The notes beneath the pieces were generated by a model that saw nothing but the letters and a program-made list of their open reading frames with translations, was not told where the DNA came from and did not search any database. Positions 1-8,444 of a stretch of 64,000 nt of DNA are shown one piece after another (position 1 is the stretch's first letter; every line of letters starts with the position of its first letter). Source of the stretch: Streptomyces malaysiensis subsp. samsunensis (GTDB taxonomy: Bacteria > Actinomycetota > Actinomycetes > Streptomycetales > Streptomycetaceae); the NCBI RefSeq assembly GCF_024519315.1, contig NZ_JANIIC010000041.1, positions 38,577 to 102,576 of the forward strand. Direction: 5' to 3'. The translations under genes were made by a program, and so were the position numbers.

Positions 1-81
1 TCGCCGCAGTGTCATGAACGTGAGCCTCGGCCGCTGGAGTCGTTCGCCGATGACGTCCTGAACCTGCGGCCCCGCCGGTAG
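1..81 (+). CDS. possible 3' end of a gene truncated by the window edge
   Basis: Frame 1 is open from the first base to a TAG at 79-81 and reads as a charged 26-residue tail ending in LNLRPRR. It could be the C-terminus of a gene that starts outside the window. The stretch is too short to assign a function and the frame may be fortuitous. Nothing else is evident in bases 82-132. Confidence 0.25.
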   Translation, partial: SPQCHEREPRPLESFADDVLNLRPRR

Positions 82-132
82 TGCGGGTCGGATCAGCGCT
101 CGTGGGCACCTACGCCGCTGTGCCGGTCGTGG

Positions 133-1716
133 TCACTGGGAGTGGGCGCCGGTGTGGTCCTGGCGGGGCGTGGCACCGGTGAGGGTGCAGCCCTGGCGGG
201 ACAGATCCAGCTTCGATCCCTTGGTCAGACACTTCGTGATCATGTGAGTCTGCTGGCCGTAGCGACGGCCCTTCATGGAGGTCACGGCCCCGTCCGGCCC
301 CACCTCGCAGGGCTTGTCGTCGTCGCACTCCTTGCCCTTGGCGTCGGGGTCGTTGTGGGTGTTGAAAATCCCCACGACCGTGTCATCGTCGGGGGCCAGC
401 AGCGCCGAACCCGAATAGCCGTAACTGGGATCGCAGCCCTTGCTGGCAGCAGTGAAGCGGATCGAGTTGTCCTGCTGGTAGCCGCCCTCCCGCAGGTGCG
501 GGACCACGGCCTCGGCGGTGCAGTTCATGCGCTCGGTGGCCAGAGTCAGCGGGTCGTTCGCGTGCACGGGAGTGGAGGCGAGCTTGAAGACTTTCGCGCC
601 CTTGGCCGCCAACTGCGCGTAGGTCGCATCCAGGCGGTAGAGGGCGATGTCAGTGCCGGTCATCGTCGCGTACACCAGCCGGTTGGCGCGGGCGGTGGCC
701 TGGGGGTAGCCGTGGCGGTCGCCGATGGGCACCTCGCGGTCGGCGGGCCGGTCCACCAGCGCGGCTCCGGGCTTGGGCCGCTTTCCCTCTACGCAGTGAC
801 CGTTGGTCATCATCAGCGCCGGGTCCTTTGGCCGGGAGGCGGATGTGCGGACCACTGAGCCCATACAGTTGCTCAGCTGCACCGCGCCTTTCATGTTCGG
901 TATCTCGCTGTCGGGGGGCACATGGGTGCCGGAGATGATGCCTTTGATCCAGTCGACGTGCTTGGTGACATCGGTGTAGCTCGTCGCCCTGGCGGAATTG
1001 CCGCTGCTGACCACACCGGCCAGGGCCCACTGGCCGCCTTCGCGGACCAGTGCGGGCCCGCCGGAGTCCATGTTGGCCGCGGAGACGCTGCCGTCGGGGC
1101 TGCCGATGCACAGCTCTTCGTCGATCGGTTCGGTCACACACGCCGAGTGCGGCTGCACTTTGGTGTCAGCCTCTCGCAGCCGCTTGGGGTAACACTCCGG
1201 TTCAACGCTGTTGGCGCAGGTCATGCCCCAGCCCATGATGCGGACGGGGGTGTTTACCTTCGGCCTGGTCGAGGCGATCCGCACGGGCTTGGCCTTGACC
1301 GGGGTCTTCAGGTGCATCAGCGCGAGGTCCTTGCCCCAGAGTTTCTCCTCCCAGGTCGACAGCCGGTAGTAGTGGTCGACCTCGGCGACCTCGCCTCCGG
1401 AGGAGGGTTTTAGTGACCCGACCCGGACCTTCCAGCCCTTGGGGACACCCACCTTCGCCTCGGTCGGGTTGTTGCCGGCGCAGTGGCTGGCGGTCAGGAC
1501 CCATCGCGGAGCAAGAACCTCCACCCCACAGCCGTGACCGTCCGGACGCGATGGCTTGGGAAAGGACGGCTGAAACGAGCCCATGAACGAGTACGCGTGG
1601 GCCGACTTGTGGCCACCGATGATGGCGTGCGCCGGAGGGGCGGCCATCACGGTCGCGGACACCGCGGCCACCGTCGCCAGGGCGGCGGCCGTAGCCCGGC
1701 CGGTTGGTTTGCGCAT
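133..1716 (-). CDS. secreted tandem trypsin-like (S1) serine protease
   Basis: Predicted exported endopeptidase of 527 residues with two chymotrypsin-fold units. The ATG at 1716 is preferred because GGAG lies 6 nt upstream; in-frame starts further up (to 1740) lack this. The N-terminus is a Sec signal peptide ending in AHA, followed at once by IIGG, the usual mature trypsin N-terminus. Unit 1 shows TASHC (His), DLALM (Asp) and MDSGGP (Ser). Three-before numbering puts Ser at the trypsin 189 pocket position and Met at 193, so trypsin-like Arg/Lys specificity is unlikely. Unit 2 shows TNGHC, DIALYRL and GYSGSAL, a complete second triad of the Glu-endopeptidase/V8-like kind. The C-terminal tail is Cys-containing and hydrophilic. 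Substrate is unknown; activity of both units is inferred from motifs only. Confidence 0.85.
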   Translation of the reverse strand: MRKPTGRATAAALATVAAVSATVMAAPPAHAIIGGHKSAHAYSFMGSFQPSFPKPSRPDGHGCGVEVLAPRWVLTASHCAGNNPTEAKVGVPKGWKVRVGSLKPSSGGEVAEVDHYYRLSTWEEKLWGKDLALMHLKTPVKAKPVRIASTRPKVNTPVRIMGWGMTCANSVEPECYPKRLREADTKVQPHSACVTEPIDEELCIGSPDGSVSAANMDSGGPALVREGGQWALAGVVSSGNSARATSYTDVTKHVDWIKGIISGTHVPPDSEIPNMKGAVQLSNCMGSVVRTSASRPKDPALMMTNGHCVEGKRPKPGAALVDRPADREVPIGDRHGYPQATARANRLVYATMTGTDIALYRLDATYAQLAAKGAKVFKLASTPVHANDPLTLATERMNCTAEAVVPHLREGGYQQDNSIRFTAASKGCDPSYGYSGSALLAPDDDTVVGIFNTHNDPDAKGKECDDDKPCEVGPDGAVTSMKGRRYGQQTHMITKCLTKGSKLDLSRQGCTLTGATPRQDHTGAHSQ

Positions 1717-1924
1717 GAATGACTCCATTCCGTTTACCACCGGGCAGCTCTCCGGCGGGTGTGCGCAGGAGACGGCATCCGACCGCCCCCGTCAGGCCCC
1801 GATCCTCGGCCGAGGAGTCCTCCGGCCCATCTCGCCCGCGTATCAGCCGCCTCGCAGCGACCGCTCAGCTGTGTATCAGCCCTGGGCGACAGCCGCGGAA
1901 CACTGCGGTAGGCCACCTGGGGCG

Positions 1925-2947
1925 TCACGTCACGTCACCGCCCTCGCGCGTTGTCGTCGACACCCACTGGCGTACGTCCCGTATCAGGGTGCGGCTGGTG
2001 TCGAGGGCGGACTCCAGGCCCTGCTCGGGGCTGGAATCGGCGCGCTGGTGGAGGACGACGCCGAGGACAAGCCGGTCGTGTCCGTCGCGGTCGGGTGCGA
2101 CGATGGCCCACATCAGGTTGCCCCCCGCCGGGGTGCTGGAGCCCGTCTTGCCCCCGATGACCCCGTCCCTGCCGAGGAGCGTGTTGGTGTTGCGGAGAGT
2201 CTCCTGGGTACCCGGCACCTCCGTGCCCGGCTTGGCGACGACGGAGCGGAAAGTCGCGTCTCGCATGACCTGCCGCGCCAGCCTCAACTGGTCTCCCGCG
2301 GTACTGGTGTTGTCGGGCGAGATGCCGCTGGCGTCGGTGTACGTGGTGTGACGCATACCCAGGTCGCGGGCAGCCCGGTTCATTTTCGCGACGAACGCGT
2401 CCTCCGTTCCGCTGTCCCAACGGGCCAGCAGCCGGGCGATATTGTTCCCGGACGGGATCAGCATCAGCTCGAGGAGACGACGCTGGCTCAGCCGCTGCCC
2501 CTCGCTCACCTGGGCGGTGGACTCCACACCCGAGACGGACTCGTCGGCAGCCTGCTCGTCGATGGTGGCGCTCGGGCCGGCGCTCCCGGCTTTCAGTGGA
2601 CAGTCGCGCAGGATCACGTACGCCGTCATCACCTTCGTCACGCTGGCGATCGGCACCGGCCGCTGCGCACCGGACTTACTCAGCTCGCCCCGCGAGCCCA
2701 GGCCCTCGACCTGGACACTCGCCTGCCCCTCCGCCGGCCAGGAGACGGACTGTGCCGCCCTGACCTGCGGGCCGTGGTCGTCGGTGCGTACGTAGGCGAG
2801 GCACACCAGGACGAGCACGGCCACGACACCCGCGGCCCAGGCGGCGGCCACGCGCGGCCCGGGATATCGCCGGCGCGACGGCAGGCGCGGACCGGCGGTC
2901 CCGACCAGGCTGAGAGTTTCCGTGCGGTGATCGGTGATCGGGGGCAT
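1925..2947 (-). CDS. D-alanyl-D-alanine carboxypeptidase (S11, PBP5-like)
   Basis: A 340-residue penicillin-binding protein that would trim the terminal D-Ala from peptidoglycan stem peptides outside the membrane. One membrane anchor lies at about residues 33-52. The three active-site motifs are intact: SVTK at 102-105, SGN at 166-168 and KTG at 267-269. The start ATG is preceded by GGAGGTG at good spacing. No C-terminal amphipathic anchor is seen, so the N-terminal helix is the likely tether. It lies 181 bp downstream of a response regulator/histidine kinase pair on the same strand, suggesting that the kinase may sense envelope damage and the enzyme may be a target. That link is inferred from position. 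Confidence 0.9.
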   Translation of the reverse strand: MPPITDHRTETLSLVGTAGPRLPSRRRYPGPRVAAAWAAGVVAVLVLVCLAYVRTDDHGPQVRAAQSVSWPAEGQASVQVEGLGSRGELSKSGAQRPVPIASVTKVMTAYVILRDCPLKAGSAGPSATIDEQAADESVSGVESTAQVSEGQRLSQRRLLELMLIPSGNNIARLLARWDSGTEDAFVAKMNRAARDLGMRHTTYTDASGISPDNTSTAGDQLRLARQVMRDATFRSVVAKPGTEVPGTQETLRNTNTLLGRDGVIGGKTGSSTPAGGNLMWAIVAPDRDGHDRLVLGVVLHQRADSSPEQGLESALDTSRTLIRDVRQWVSTTTREGGDVT

Positions 2948-3128
2948 GGAAGGGCACCTCCAAAGGCGGGCTCCGTACGCCGAGTTCGGGTACGGGGATC
3001 CACCGTGCGGGGTGCGGGTCTCAGGTGGGCCGTGGCGGGGCGTCCGTCACCGCTCCCGTGGCCGTCCGTCGTGCATCGGCCGTGTGTCGACACACGCGCG
3101 ACAGTACGACGTGGTCAGGTACGAGTGA

Positions 3129-4469
3129 TCAGGTACGAGCGGACCGGGAGGCCGCCGGAAGGCGAAGGGTCGCCACCGCCCCGCCGTCCGGGGCGTTGGC
3201 GAAGTCCAGCCCGGCGCCGATGACCTGTGCCTGGCCCAGCGCGATGGTCAGCCCCAAGCCGTGCCCGCGGCCGCGTTCCACCGACCCGGTGCGGAAGCGC
3301 TGCGGTCCCTGTGCCAGCAACTCCGCCGGGAAACCCGGGCCGTGGTCGCGTACGGTCACCGTGGTGGCCGTGACGCGGACCTCGACGAGCCCGCCGCCAT
3401 GCCGATGGGCATTGACGACCAGGTTGGTGACGATCCGGTCGAGCCGGCGCGGATCCGTCTCGGCAAGCGGAGCGGCGGTCGGGGCGAACCGTACCGGCAG
3501 CCCCGTCCGTGCCAGCGAGTCGGCCACCACCTCGGCCAGCGGCACCGGCCGCAGCTCGGCGCTCTCGGCGCCCGCGTCGAGCCGGGAGATCTCCAGCAGT
3601 TCCTCCACCAGCGTCCGCAGCGCCTCCACCCGGTTCCTGACCAGGTCGGCCGCCTCTCCTTCATCGAGCAGCCCGCTCGCGGTGACCAGTCCCATCAGCG
3701 GGGTACGCAGCTCATGGGCGACATCGGCGGTGAACCGCTGCTCTGCCTTCAGACGCCCGTGCAGGCTGTCGGCCATCGCGTCCAACGCGGTGGAGATCTC
3801 CCGGATCTCGTCTCCGCGCCCGCCTCCGGCCGAGATCCGCGAGGTCAGATCACCGTCGGCGATGCGGCGCGCGGTCCGTGCGACGTGCCGGAGTCTGCGG
3901 TGGGGCAGCTCCGCCAGGAGCAGCGACAGCGGGACGATCACGGCCAGAGCGACCAGGGCGTACTTCCACATGTGCCGGTCCAGGGCCTGCCGGGTGAGCA
4001 GGTCGGGAGTCATGTCGACGCTCGTCGCTAAGGGGTCGCCGTGGTACGTCCGTGCCGCCCACATCCTGGGACGATTGGGGTTACCGTCGTACCAGGTGAC
4101 CTCCTCGTCGGCCGTCACACGGCGGTCGTGGGCCGTGCCCGCCGTACTGCTGGCCTTCGGGATCTCACTGCCCGGCAGCACCCTTCCCGGGCGCGGCGAG
4201 GAACGGAGGCGACGCACCAGCGGGTCGGGCATGACCTCGGTGTTCGTGACGGCCCCTACGGGGGGTGTGCCGGTCTGCTCGTACTCATCCAGCACTTGGG
4301 ACAGAGCGTCGAGGGCCTTGACCGCACCGTCGTGCATCGAGCGGTCCCGAGTGCTGTTGTGGACCAGGATTCCGATGGTCAGCGCGGTGGCGCAGCAGGC
4401 GAGCGTGACCAGCAGGGCGAATTTCCAGCGCAGCGAGTGGCGGTTGAGCAGCGCGGGTGCGGACGGCAC
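3129..4469 (-). CDS. HAMP sensor histidine kinase, envelope-stress type
   Basis: A 446-residue membrane kinase. The GTG at 4469 is preferred because AGGAAG in the end of the upstream regulator gene lies about 6 nt away, leaving a 1-nt gap between the genes; the longer frame to 4502 would overlap the regulator by 32 nt. Two membrane helices (near residues 15-35 and 165-185) flank an extracytoplasmic sensor domain, then HAMP, the dimerisation box with VAHELRTPL, an N-box with NAHRHG, and DHGPGF and GHGLGL nucleotide-binding motifs. Family and overlap with the regulator gene support a functional pair. Architecture resembles CseC/VanS-like kinases; the signal is unknown. Confidence 0.9.
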   Translation of the reverse strand: MPSAPALLNRHSLRWKFALLVTLACCATALTIGILVHNSTRDRSMHDGAVKALDALSQVLDEYEQTGTPPVGAVTNTEVMPDPLVRRLRSSPRPGRVLPGSEIPKASSTAGTAHDRRVTADEEVTWYDGNPNRPRMWAARTYHGDPLATSVDMTPDLLTRQALDRHMWKYALVALAVIVPLSLLLAELPHRRLRHVARTARRIADGDLTSRISAGGGRGDEIREISTALDAMADSLHGRLKAEQRFTADVAHELRTPLMGLVTASGLLDEGEAADLVRNRVEALRTLVEELLEISRLDAGAESAELRPVPLAEVVADSLARTGLPVRFAPTAAPLAETDPRRLDRIVTNLVVNAHRHGGGLVEVRVTATTVTVRDHGPGFPAELLAQGPQRFRTGSVERGRGHGLGLTIALGQAQVIGAGLDFANAPDGGAVATLRLPAASRSART

Positions 4470-4470
4470 G

Positions 4471-5256
4471 TCACTTCCTCCGCAGTTTGTAGCCGAAGCC
4501 ACGGACCGTCTCGATGCGGTCGGCGCCTATCTTCCGGCGCAGCCGCTGCACGCACAGGTCGACGACCCGGGTGTCGCCCTCCCATCCGTAGTCCCATACG
4601 TTGCGCAGCAGGGTCTGCCGGTCGAGCACCACACCGGGGCTGACGGCGAACTCCAGCAGCAGGCGCAGCTCGGTCGGGGTCAGCGCGACGGGCCTGCCGT
4701 CCCGGAACACCTCCAGACCCGCCGTGTCGATGCTCAGGTCACCGAAGGCGAGCCGGGCACCCTCGCCGGGATCGGCCGCGGGTGCCGGGGCGGCCGGTGG
4801 GAGAGCGGTCGCTCCCCCACCGGAGCCCGCCGTATGCCCGGGCACGAACGCGGCGCGCCGCAGCAGCGAACGGATACGTGCCACCAGGACGGCGGTGTCG
4901 ACGGGCTTGACCACATAGTCGTCGGCGCCAGCCTCCAGACCCGATACGACGTCCAGCGCGTCGCCGCGTGCCGACATCATCAGGATGGGGGTCGTGCTCA
5001 TCTCGCGGATGCGCCGGCACAGCCCGATGCCGTCCAGTGCGGGCAGCATCACATCAAGGAGCAGTACGTCGTGCCCGCCCTGCTGGAACAACTCAAGGCC
5101 GGTCAGGCCGTCCTCGGCGGCGGCGACGCGATAGCCGTAGCGCCCGAGGGCCAGCTCGACGGCTCTGCGGATCACCTCGTCGTCCTCGACGAGCAGGACC
5201 GAGACGGGCGGCTGCGTGCCCTGGTCAACGCCGTGCCCAACCGGTGAAGCGGACAT
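4471..5256 (-). CDS. OmpR/PhoB-family response regulator
   Basis: A 261-residue DNA-binding regulator. The N-terminal receiver has the acidic pair in VEDD, the phosphoacceptor Asp in LLLDVMLP and the conserved Lys in VVKP. A proline/alanine/glycine-rich linker of about 30 residues follows, then a winged-helix output domain (VALTPTELRLL to YKLRRK). The receiver resembles that of CseB from Streptomyces (the SigE-linked regulator). No sigE-like gene is next to it here, so this is treated as a CseB-like paralogue. It begins the operon regulator-kinase-D,D-carboxypeptidase. Confidence 0.9.
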   Translation of the reverse strand: MSASPVGHGVDQGTQPPVSVLLVEDDEVIRRAVELALGRYGYRVAAAEDGLTGLELFQQGGHDVLLLDVMLPALDGIGLCRRIREMSTTPILMMSARGDALDVVSGLEAGADDYVVKPVDTAVLVARIRSLLRRAAFVPGHTAGSGGGATALPPAAPAPAADPGEGARLAFGDLSIDTAGLEVFRDGRPVALTPTELRLLLEFAVSPGVVLDRQTLLRNVWDYGWEGDTRVVDLCVQRLRRKIGADRIETVRGFGYKLRRK

Positions 5257-5940
5257 TCCTTACCCTTCGGAGGTAGAAGCGGGCAGCATCACGCCGCCGG
5301 GATTCACCCGGGCCGGTGCCCGCCTGCCCTCGCGCGCGGGACGCAAGCGGTTCGAGCGCCGCCGGGCCGCCGCGACGCCGGTGCCCGCGCACGGCGCAGC
5401 GACGCCGTCCTGCTTCGGTCCGGCGCCTGCGGCACGGTGGTGATCGAAAGCGGCTTACCTGGATGCCATGCGGGTCTGTCGACCCAGGCAGATAGTGCCA
5501 CACCACCGGACCACCCGGACCGGGATCCTCAGCGCCGCCCCGGTGCCGCTCAGCGCTGCTCGGGCGGTTGGCACCGGGCGTCTCCAGAAACGGTCGTCTC
5601 CAGAAAGCGGATACGGTCGCGGCGTTCGGGCCCGCGGTCAACTCTGTGGGGCGCGGATCTCCGTGGCGTCGCGGTCCGGTGTCGGGCGCCGCTCCACCGT
5701 GTCTCCGTCGTGTATCAGCCGGGCATCCGCACCCGCGCGGGAGGCAGGAACAGGCTCGGGAAGCGGCCGGAAGGCACGGTGCCGCAACGGCTCCGCTGAA
5801 CGCCGCGTCGCGGGCGGCGACGTTGGGGCGAGGACTCCGCCTGCGCCCAGCGATTCCAAGAAGTTCGGCTCCTGGTCCTCGAACTTCTGGCGTACGGAGG
5901 AGCTGTTGCCTCAAGGAGCAGCTCGGTACGCCGCACTGAG
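5257..5940. other. intergenic region without a supported gene
   Basis: About 680 bp between the regulator gene start and the structured leader of the RRM gene. Overlapping open frames exist on both strands but are Arg/Pro-rich, lack good ribosome sites and match no family I recognise. A 12-bp direct repeat (cgtctccagaaa) occurs twice near 5578-5605. Promoters for both flanking genes must lie here, but no clear box was seen. Confidence 0.5.
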
Positions 5941-6038
5941 CCGTGGCCCCCGTCGCATGACCGGTTCAGCCTACCCGGATGGCCCGTTTCATACCCCACT
6001 GAGAAGATTGAGCCGGTTCGCTCTACTGGGGGCCACGG
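5941..6038 (+). promoter_or_regulatory. structured leader of the RRM gene (long-range stem)
   Basis: CCGTGGCCCCC at 5941-5951 is perfectly complementary to GGGGGCCACGG at 6028-6038, 11 bp with 76 nt between. The enclosed segment repeats CCGGTTC (near 5961 and 6013) and could fold further. The right arm ends just before the AAGGAG ribosome site (about 6042-6048) of the RNA-binding protein gene at 6058. A transcribed stem here could control access to that site. Cold or autoregulatory control is inference from what is known of bacterial RRM genes. Confidence 0.45.
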
Positions 6039-6057
6039 AGAACAAGGAGAGCCGGTC

Positions 6058-6342
6058 ATGTCCAAACGACTGCATGTGGGCAACTTGAGCTACCAGACGA
6101 CGACACAGGACCTGGCGACCCTGTTCGGGCAGTTCGGCGAGGTGCTGGACGCCACCGTGATCACCGACCGGGAGAGCGGCCGCTCGCGGGGGTTCGGGTT
6201 CGTGGAGATGGACGAGATGGCGGCGGAGAAGGCGATGACCCAGCTCGACGGTTCGCGGATGAACGGCAGAGCGGTCACCGTCACCGAGGCGAGGGCAGCC
6301 GCACGTGGCACACGCCGAGAAACCGGCCCAGCGATGAACTGA
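6058..6342 (+). CDS. single-RRM RNA-binding protein
   Basis: A 94-residue cytoplasmic protein made almost wholly of one RNA recognition motif. RNP2 is LHVGNL (residues 5-10) and RNP1 is the RSRGFGFVEM segment (about residues 41-50). The short basic tail ends TRRETGPAMN. Such small RRM proteins in actinomycetes and cyanobacteria bind single-stranded RNA and are often cold- or stress-induced. AAGGAG lies about 9 nt before the ATG. The gene is monocistronic, with a structured leader upstream and an inverted repeat 22 nt after the stop. Confidence 0.9.
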   Translation: MSKRLHVGNLSYQTTTQDLATLFGQFGEVLDATVITDRESGRSRGFGFVEMDEMAAEKAMTQLDGSRMNGRAVTVTEARAAARGTRRETGPAMN

Positions 6343-6364
6343 TACCGCGACCCCGGGGATGCGT

Positions 6365-6413
6365 GGCTACATGGGGTGCCGTTGACGAACGGTGAATTAA
6401 CCGATATGTAGCC
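6365..6413. repeat. nested inverted repeat after the RRM gene, possible terminator
   Basis: GGCTACAT at 6365-6372 pairs perfectly with ATGTAGCC at 6406-6413. Between them CCGTT at 6379-6383 pairs with AACGG at 6388-6392 around a GACG loop. The whole forms a stem with an inner hairpin 22 nt after the RRM stop codon. It may be a terminator or a processed RNA end; no T-tract follows, as is common in Streptomyces. Confidence 0.45.
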
Positions 6414-6524
6414 GAGCATGGCCGTTTAGCGCGAGGCGTCCGCCATGGTGGAGCACCATCGCTTCGACAGCGCCGCGCAGCGCAGCGGGCGACACGGTTC
6501 TTTCCGGCGCCCCAGCACGTCGTG

Positions 6525-6556
6525 CCGCTTCACCACCGATCCCGGTGGTGAAGCGG
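6525..6556. terminator. perfect 14-bp hairpin
   Basis: CCGCTTCACCACCG at 6525-6538 and CGGTGGTGAAGCGG at 6543-6556 are exact inverted copies with a 4-nt loop (ATCC). The hairpin lies 59 nt before the start of the small gene at 6615 and about 180 nt after the RRM gene. It could be a factor-independent terminator without a T-tract, an attenuator in the leader of the downstream gene, or an operator. The sequence does not decide between these. Confidence 0.5.
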
Positions 6557-6614
6557 GTGAATCGACTACTTCTGTGGTCCATGTGAAACCTAGGTAATAA
6601 ATGAGGGGCAGGCT

Positions 6615-6887
6615 GTGAACAACAGGGAACCCAGTGTTAAGCGCACCAGCACGTGGGAGGTTCGCTCCTCCCTGTTCGTTGCCCTCCCCGGACTTGAAAC
6701 CGCTGAACTCGTGAGTCGAATCGGCGCCTACGCCTCAGAGCGAGGCGTCGATCTCGTCCCCGCTGGCACTCACGATCCCGACGGATGCGCTCGTACTGTC
6801 GGGGGAACTTTTGGGATCGAGGCAGAAAGCCCTGGGCTGGCCGTCGACTCAGCCCTGAATTTTCTCATCAAGCGTGTGACGCGCTAG
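6615..6887 (+). CDS. hypothetical protein, lower-GC small gene
   Basis: I do not recognise this 90-residue protein. It starts with GTG at 6615 preceded by AGGGGCAGG. The sequence is mixed alpha/beta in appearance with VRSSLFVALP near the N-terminus and a basic end (FLIKRVTR); no signal peptide or membrane segment is seen. Base composition from about 6560 to 6960 is visibly lower in GC than the neighbours, with codons such as TTT, ATT and AGT, which suggests recent acquisition or weak selection. It converges with the histidine kinase gene at 7023. Confidence 0.6.
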   Translation: MNNREPSVKRTSTWEVRSSLFVALPGLETAELVSRIGAYASERGVDLVPAGTHDPDGCARTVGGTFGIEAESPGLAVDSALNFLIKRVTR

Positions 6888-7022
6888 ACATTCCAGTCGG
6901 CGAGATCGAAGAAATCGTGGTCGAGCGTGGGGACATCGATCCGAGAGATCTCTGAATTATCGCGCACAGCTCCAAAATCGGGTCGCAGGACAGGCCCTGG
7001 AGAGGCAGGCCGGGGTCCGGGC

Positions 7023-8444
7023 TCAGTCGAGGTCGATCCCCGGCGGAGCCGTAGGCGCACCCGGGAGCCTGATCCAGGCGACCGTGCCGCCGCCCGGGGC
7101 CGGTTCCAGCCCCACCTGACCGCCCGACTGCTGGACCGTACGGGCCACGATCGACAGCCCGAGGCCCGAGCCGGGCATGCTGCGGGCGGACGGGGAGCGC
7201 CAGAAGCGCTCGAAGACATGCGGCAGCTCCTCGGCGGGGATGCCGGGGCCGTGGTCCCGCACCCGTACCTCTCCGCTTTTGAGGACGACGTCGATCACAC
7301 CACCCGAAGGGCTGAACTTCACGGCGTTGTCGAGCAGATTGACCAGCGCCCGCTCCAGAGCGGCCACCTCGCCGCGCACGTACCAGGGCTCGATCGAGGC
7401 GTTGATCGTGAGATGCACACCGCGCAGCCGGGCCCGCTCCAGGGCCGTCCGTACCACCTCGTGCAGCGCCATCACCTGCGGGGGCCCGCTGCCGGGCTCG
7501 GCGTCGGGGCGGGACAGCTCCTGGAGATCGCCGATCAGCGCGGCGAGCTCGGTCATCTGCGCCTTGACGCTCCCCATGAGCGCCTTACGGTCACCGGGCG
7601 GCAGCGCGCGGCCGGTCTCCTCGCTGCGGGCGAGCAGCTCGATATTGGTCCGCAGCGAGGTGAGCGGGGTGCGCAGCTCATGCCCGGCATCCGCGATCAG
7701 CTGCTGCTGACGGTCGCGGGAGGAGGCGAGGGCAGCCGTCATGGAGTTGAACGACCGGGACAGCCGGGCGATCTCGTCATCGCCCTCCGTAGGGATGCGG
7801 ACGGCCAGGTCCTCCGTGCGGGCCACATGCTCGACCGCCTCGGTCAGCCGGTCCACGGGCTTGAGCCCGGTCCTGGCGATCCACAGGCCCGCGGCGCCCG
7901 CGCCGACCACGCCGCCCCCGGCGACGAGGGCGAGGACCAGCGCGAGCGTGCCCAGCGGACGCTCGACCTCGCTCAGCGGGCGGGCCATCGAGACGGCGAT
8001 CCCGCGCGGCAGCGGGCTGCCGGGGCCCTCGGTCGGCCGGTAGGTGAACACCCGCATGTCCCGGCCGCCCGCGCCCGTCGCGTCATGCAGCGCGTTCGGC
8101 CGCTGCCCGACGGCCACGGCCACATCGGCGGTGGTCACCGGCAGCTGGGTCGCCCCGGGCTGGGTGCAGCGGCTCCCGTCGGCCAGCACGATCTGCACGG
8201 AGTACGAGCCGAGGGCGTGCGGAGTGTGGCCGTCGGCGCCGTCGGGGCTCTGGCACGCCTCCAGGATGCTCAGCACATTGCGCTCGTCCACCTTGACGTT
8301 GCGCAGGGACGAGTCGAGTTGGGCGCTGAGCTGCTCCCGGACGATCAGCCAGCACGCGAACGCGGACACCGCCACCGCGACCGCCACCGCCACCGCGGTC
8401 AGCAGGGCCAGCCGCGAACGCAGCGGCAGGGTGCGGAACCTCAC
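7023..8444 (-). CDS. cssS: secretion-stress sensor kinase, CssS-like
   Basis: A 473-residue HAMP histidine kinase. Two membrane helices (about residues 12-34 and 165-190) flank an extracytoplasmic domain with two cysteines (EACQ and SRCTQ). The cytoplasmic part shows HELRTPL, the N-box LLDNAVKF, DHGPGIP and GSGLGLSIV. It overlaps the regulator gene by 4 nt (ATGA), so the two are translationally coupled. The order protease-regulator-kinase and the adjacent LacI and glnR genes match, from memory, SCO4155-SCO4159, where the pair is called CssRS and answers misfolded secreted protein by inducing HtrA-like proteases. The symbol rests on this synteny. Confidence 0.8.
   Translation of the reverse strand: MRFRTLPLRSRLALLTAVAVAVAVAVSAFACWLIVREQLSAQLDSSLRNVKVDERNVLSILEACQSPDGADGHTPHALGSYSVQIVLADGSRCTQPGATQLPVTTADVAVAVGQRPNALHDATGAGGRDMRVFTYRPTEGPGSPLPRGIAVSMARPLSEVERPLGTLALVLALVAGGGVVGAGAAGLWIARTGLKPVDRLTEAVEHVARTEDLAVRIPTEGDDEIARLSRSFNSMTAALASSRDRQQQLIADAGHELRTPLTSLRTNIELLARSEETGRALPPGDRKALMGSVKAQMTELAALIGDLQELSRPDAEPGSGPPQVMALHEVVRTALERARLRGVHLTINASIEPWYVRGEVAALERALVNLLDNAVKFSPSGGVIDVVLKSGEVRVRDHGPGIPAEELPHVFERFWRSPSARSMPGSGLGLSIVARTVQQSGGQVGLEPAPGGGTVAWIRLPGAPTAPPGIDLD

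Noticed and set aside
3025..5247. A 740-codon frame opposite the kinase and regulator genes
   Set aside because: Exact antisense of two well-supported genes, Ser/Arg-rich, with no motif.
5225..6088. Long overlapping frames on both strands in the 5.3-6.0 kb gap
   Set aside because: Arg/Pro/Gly-rich composition, no ribosome sites and no recognisable motif. They overlap the structured leader of the RRM gene and behave like open frames that arise by chance at high GC.
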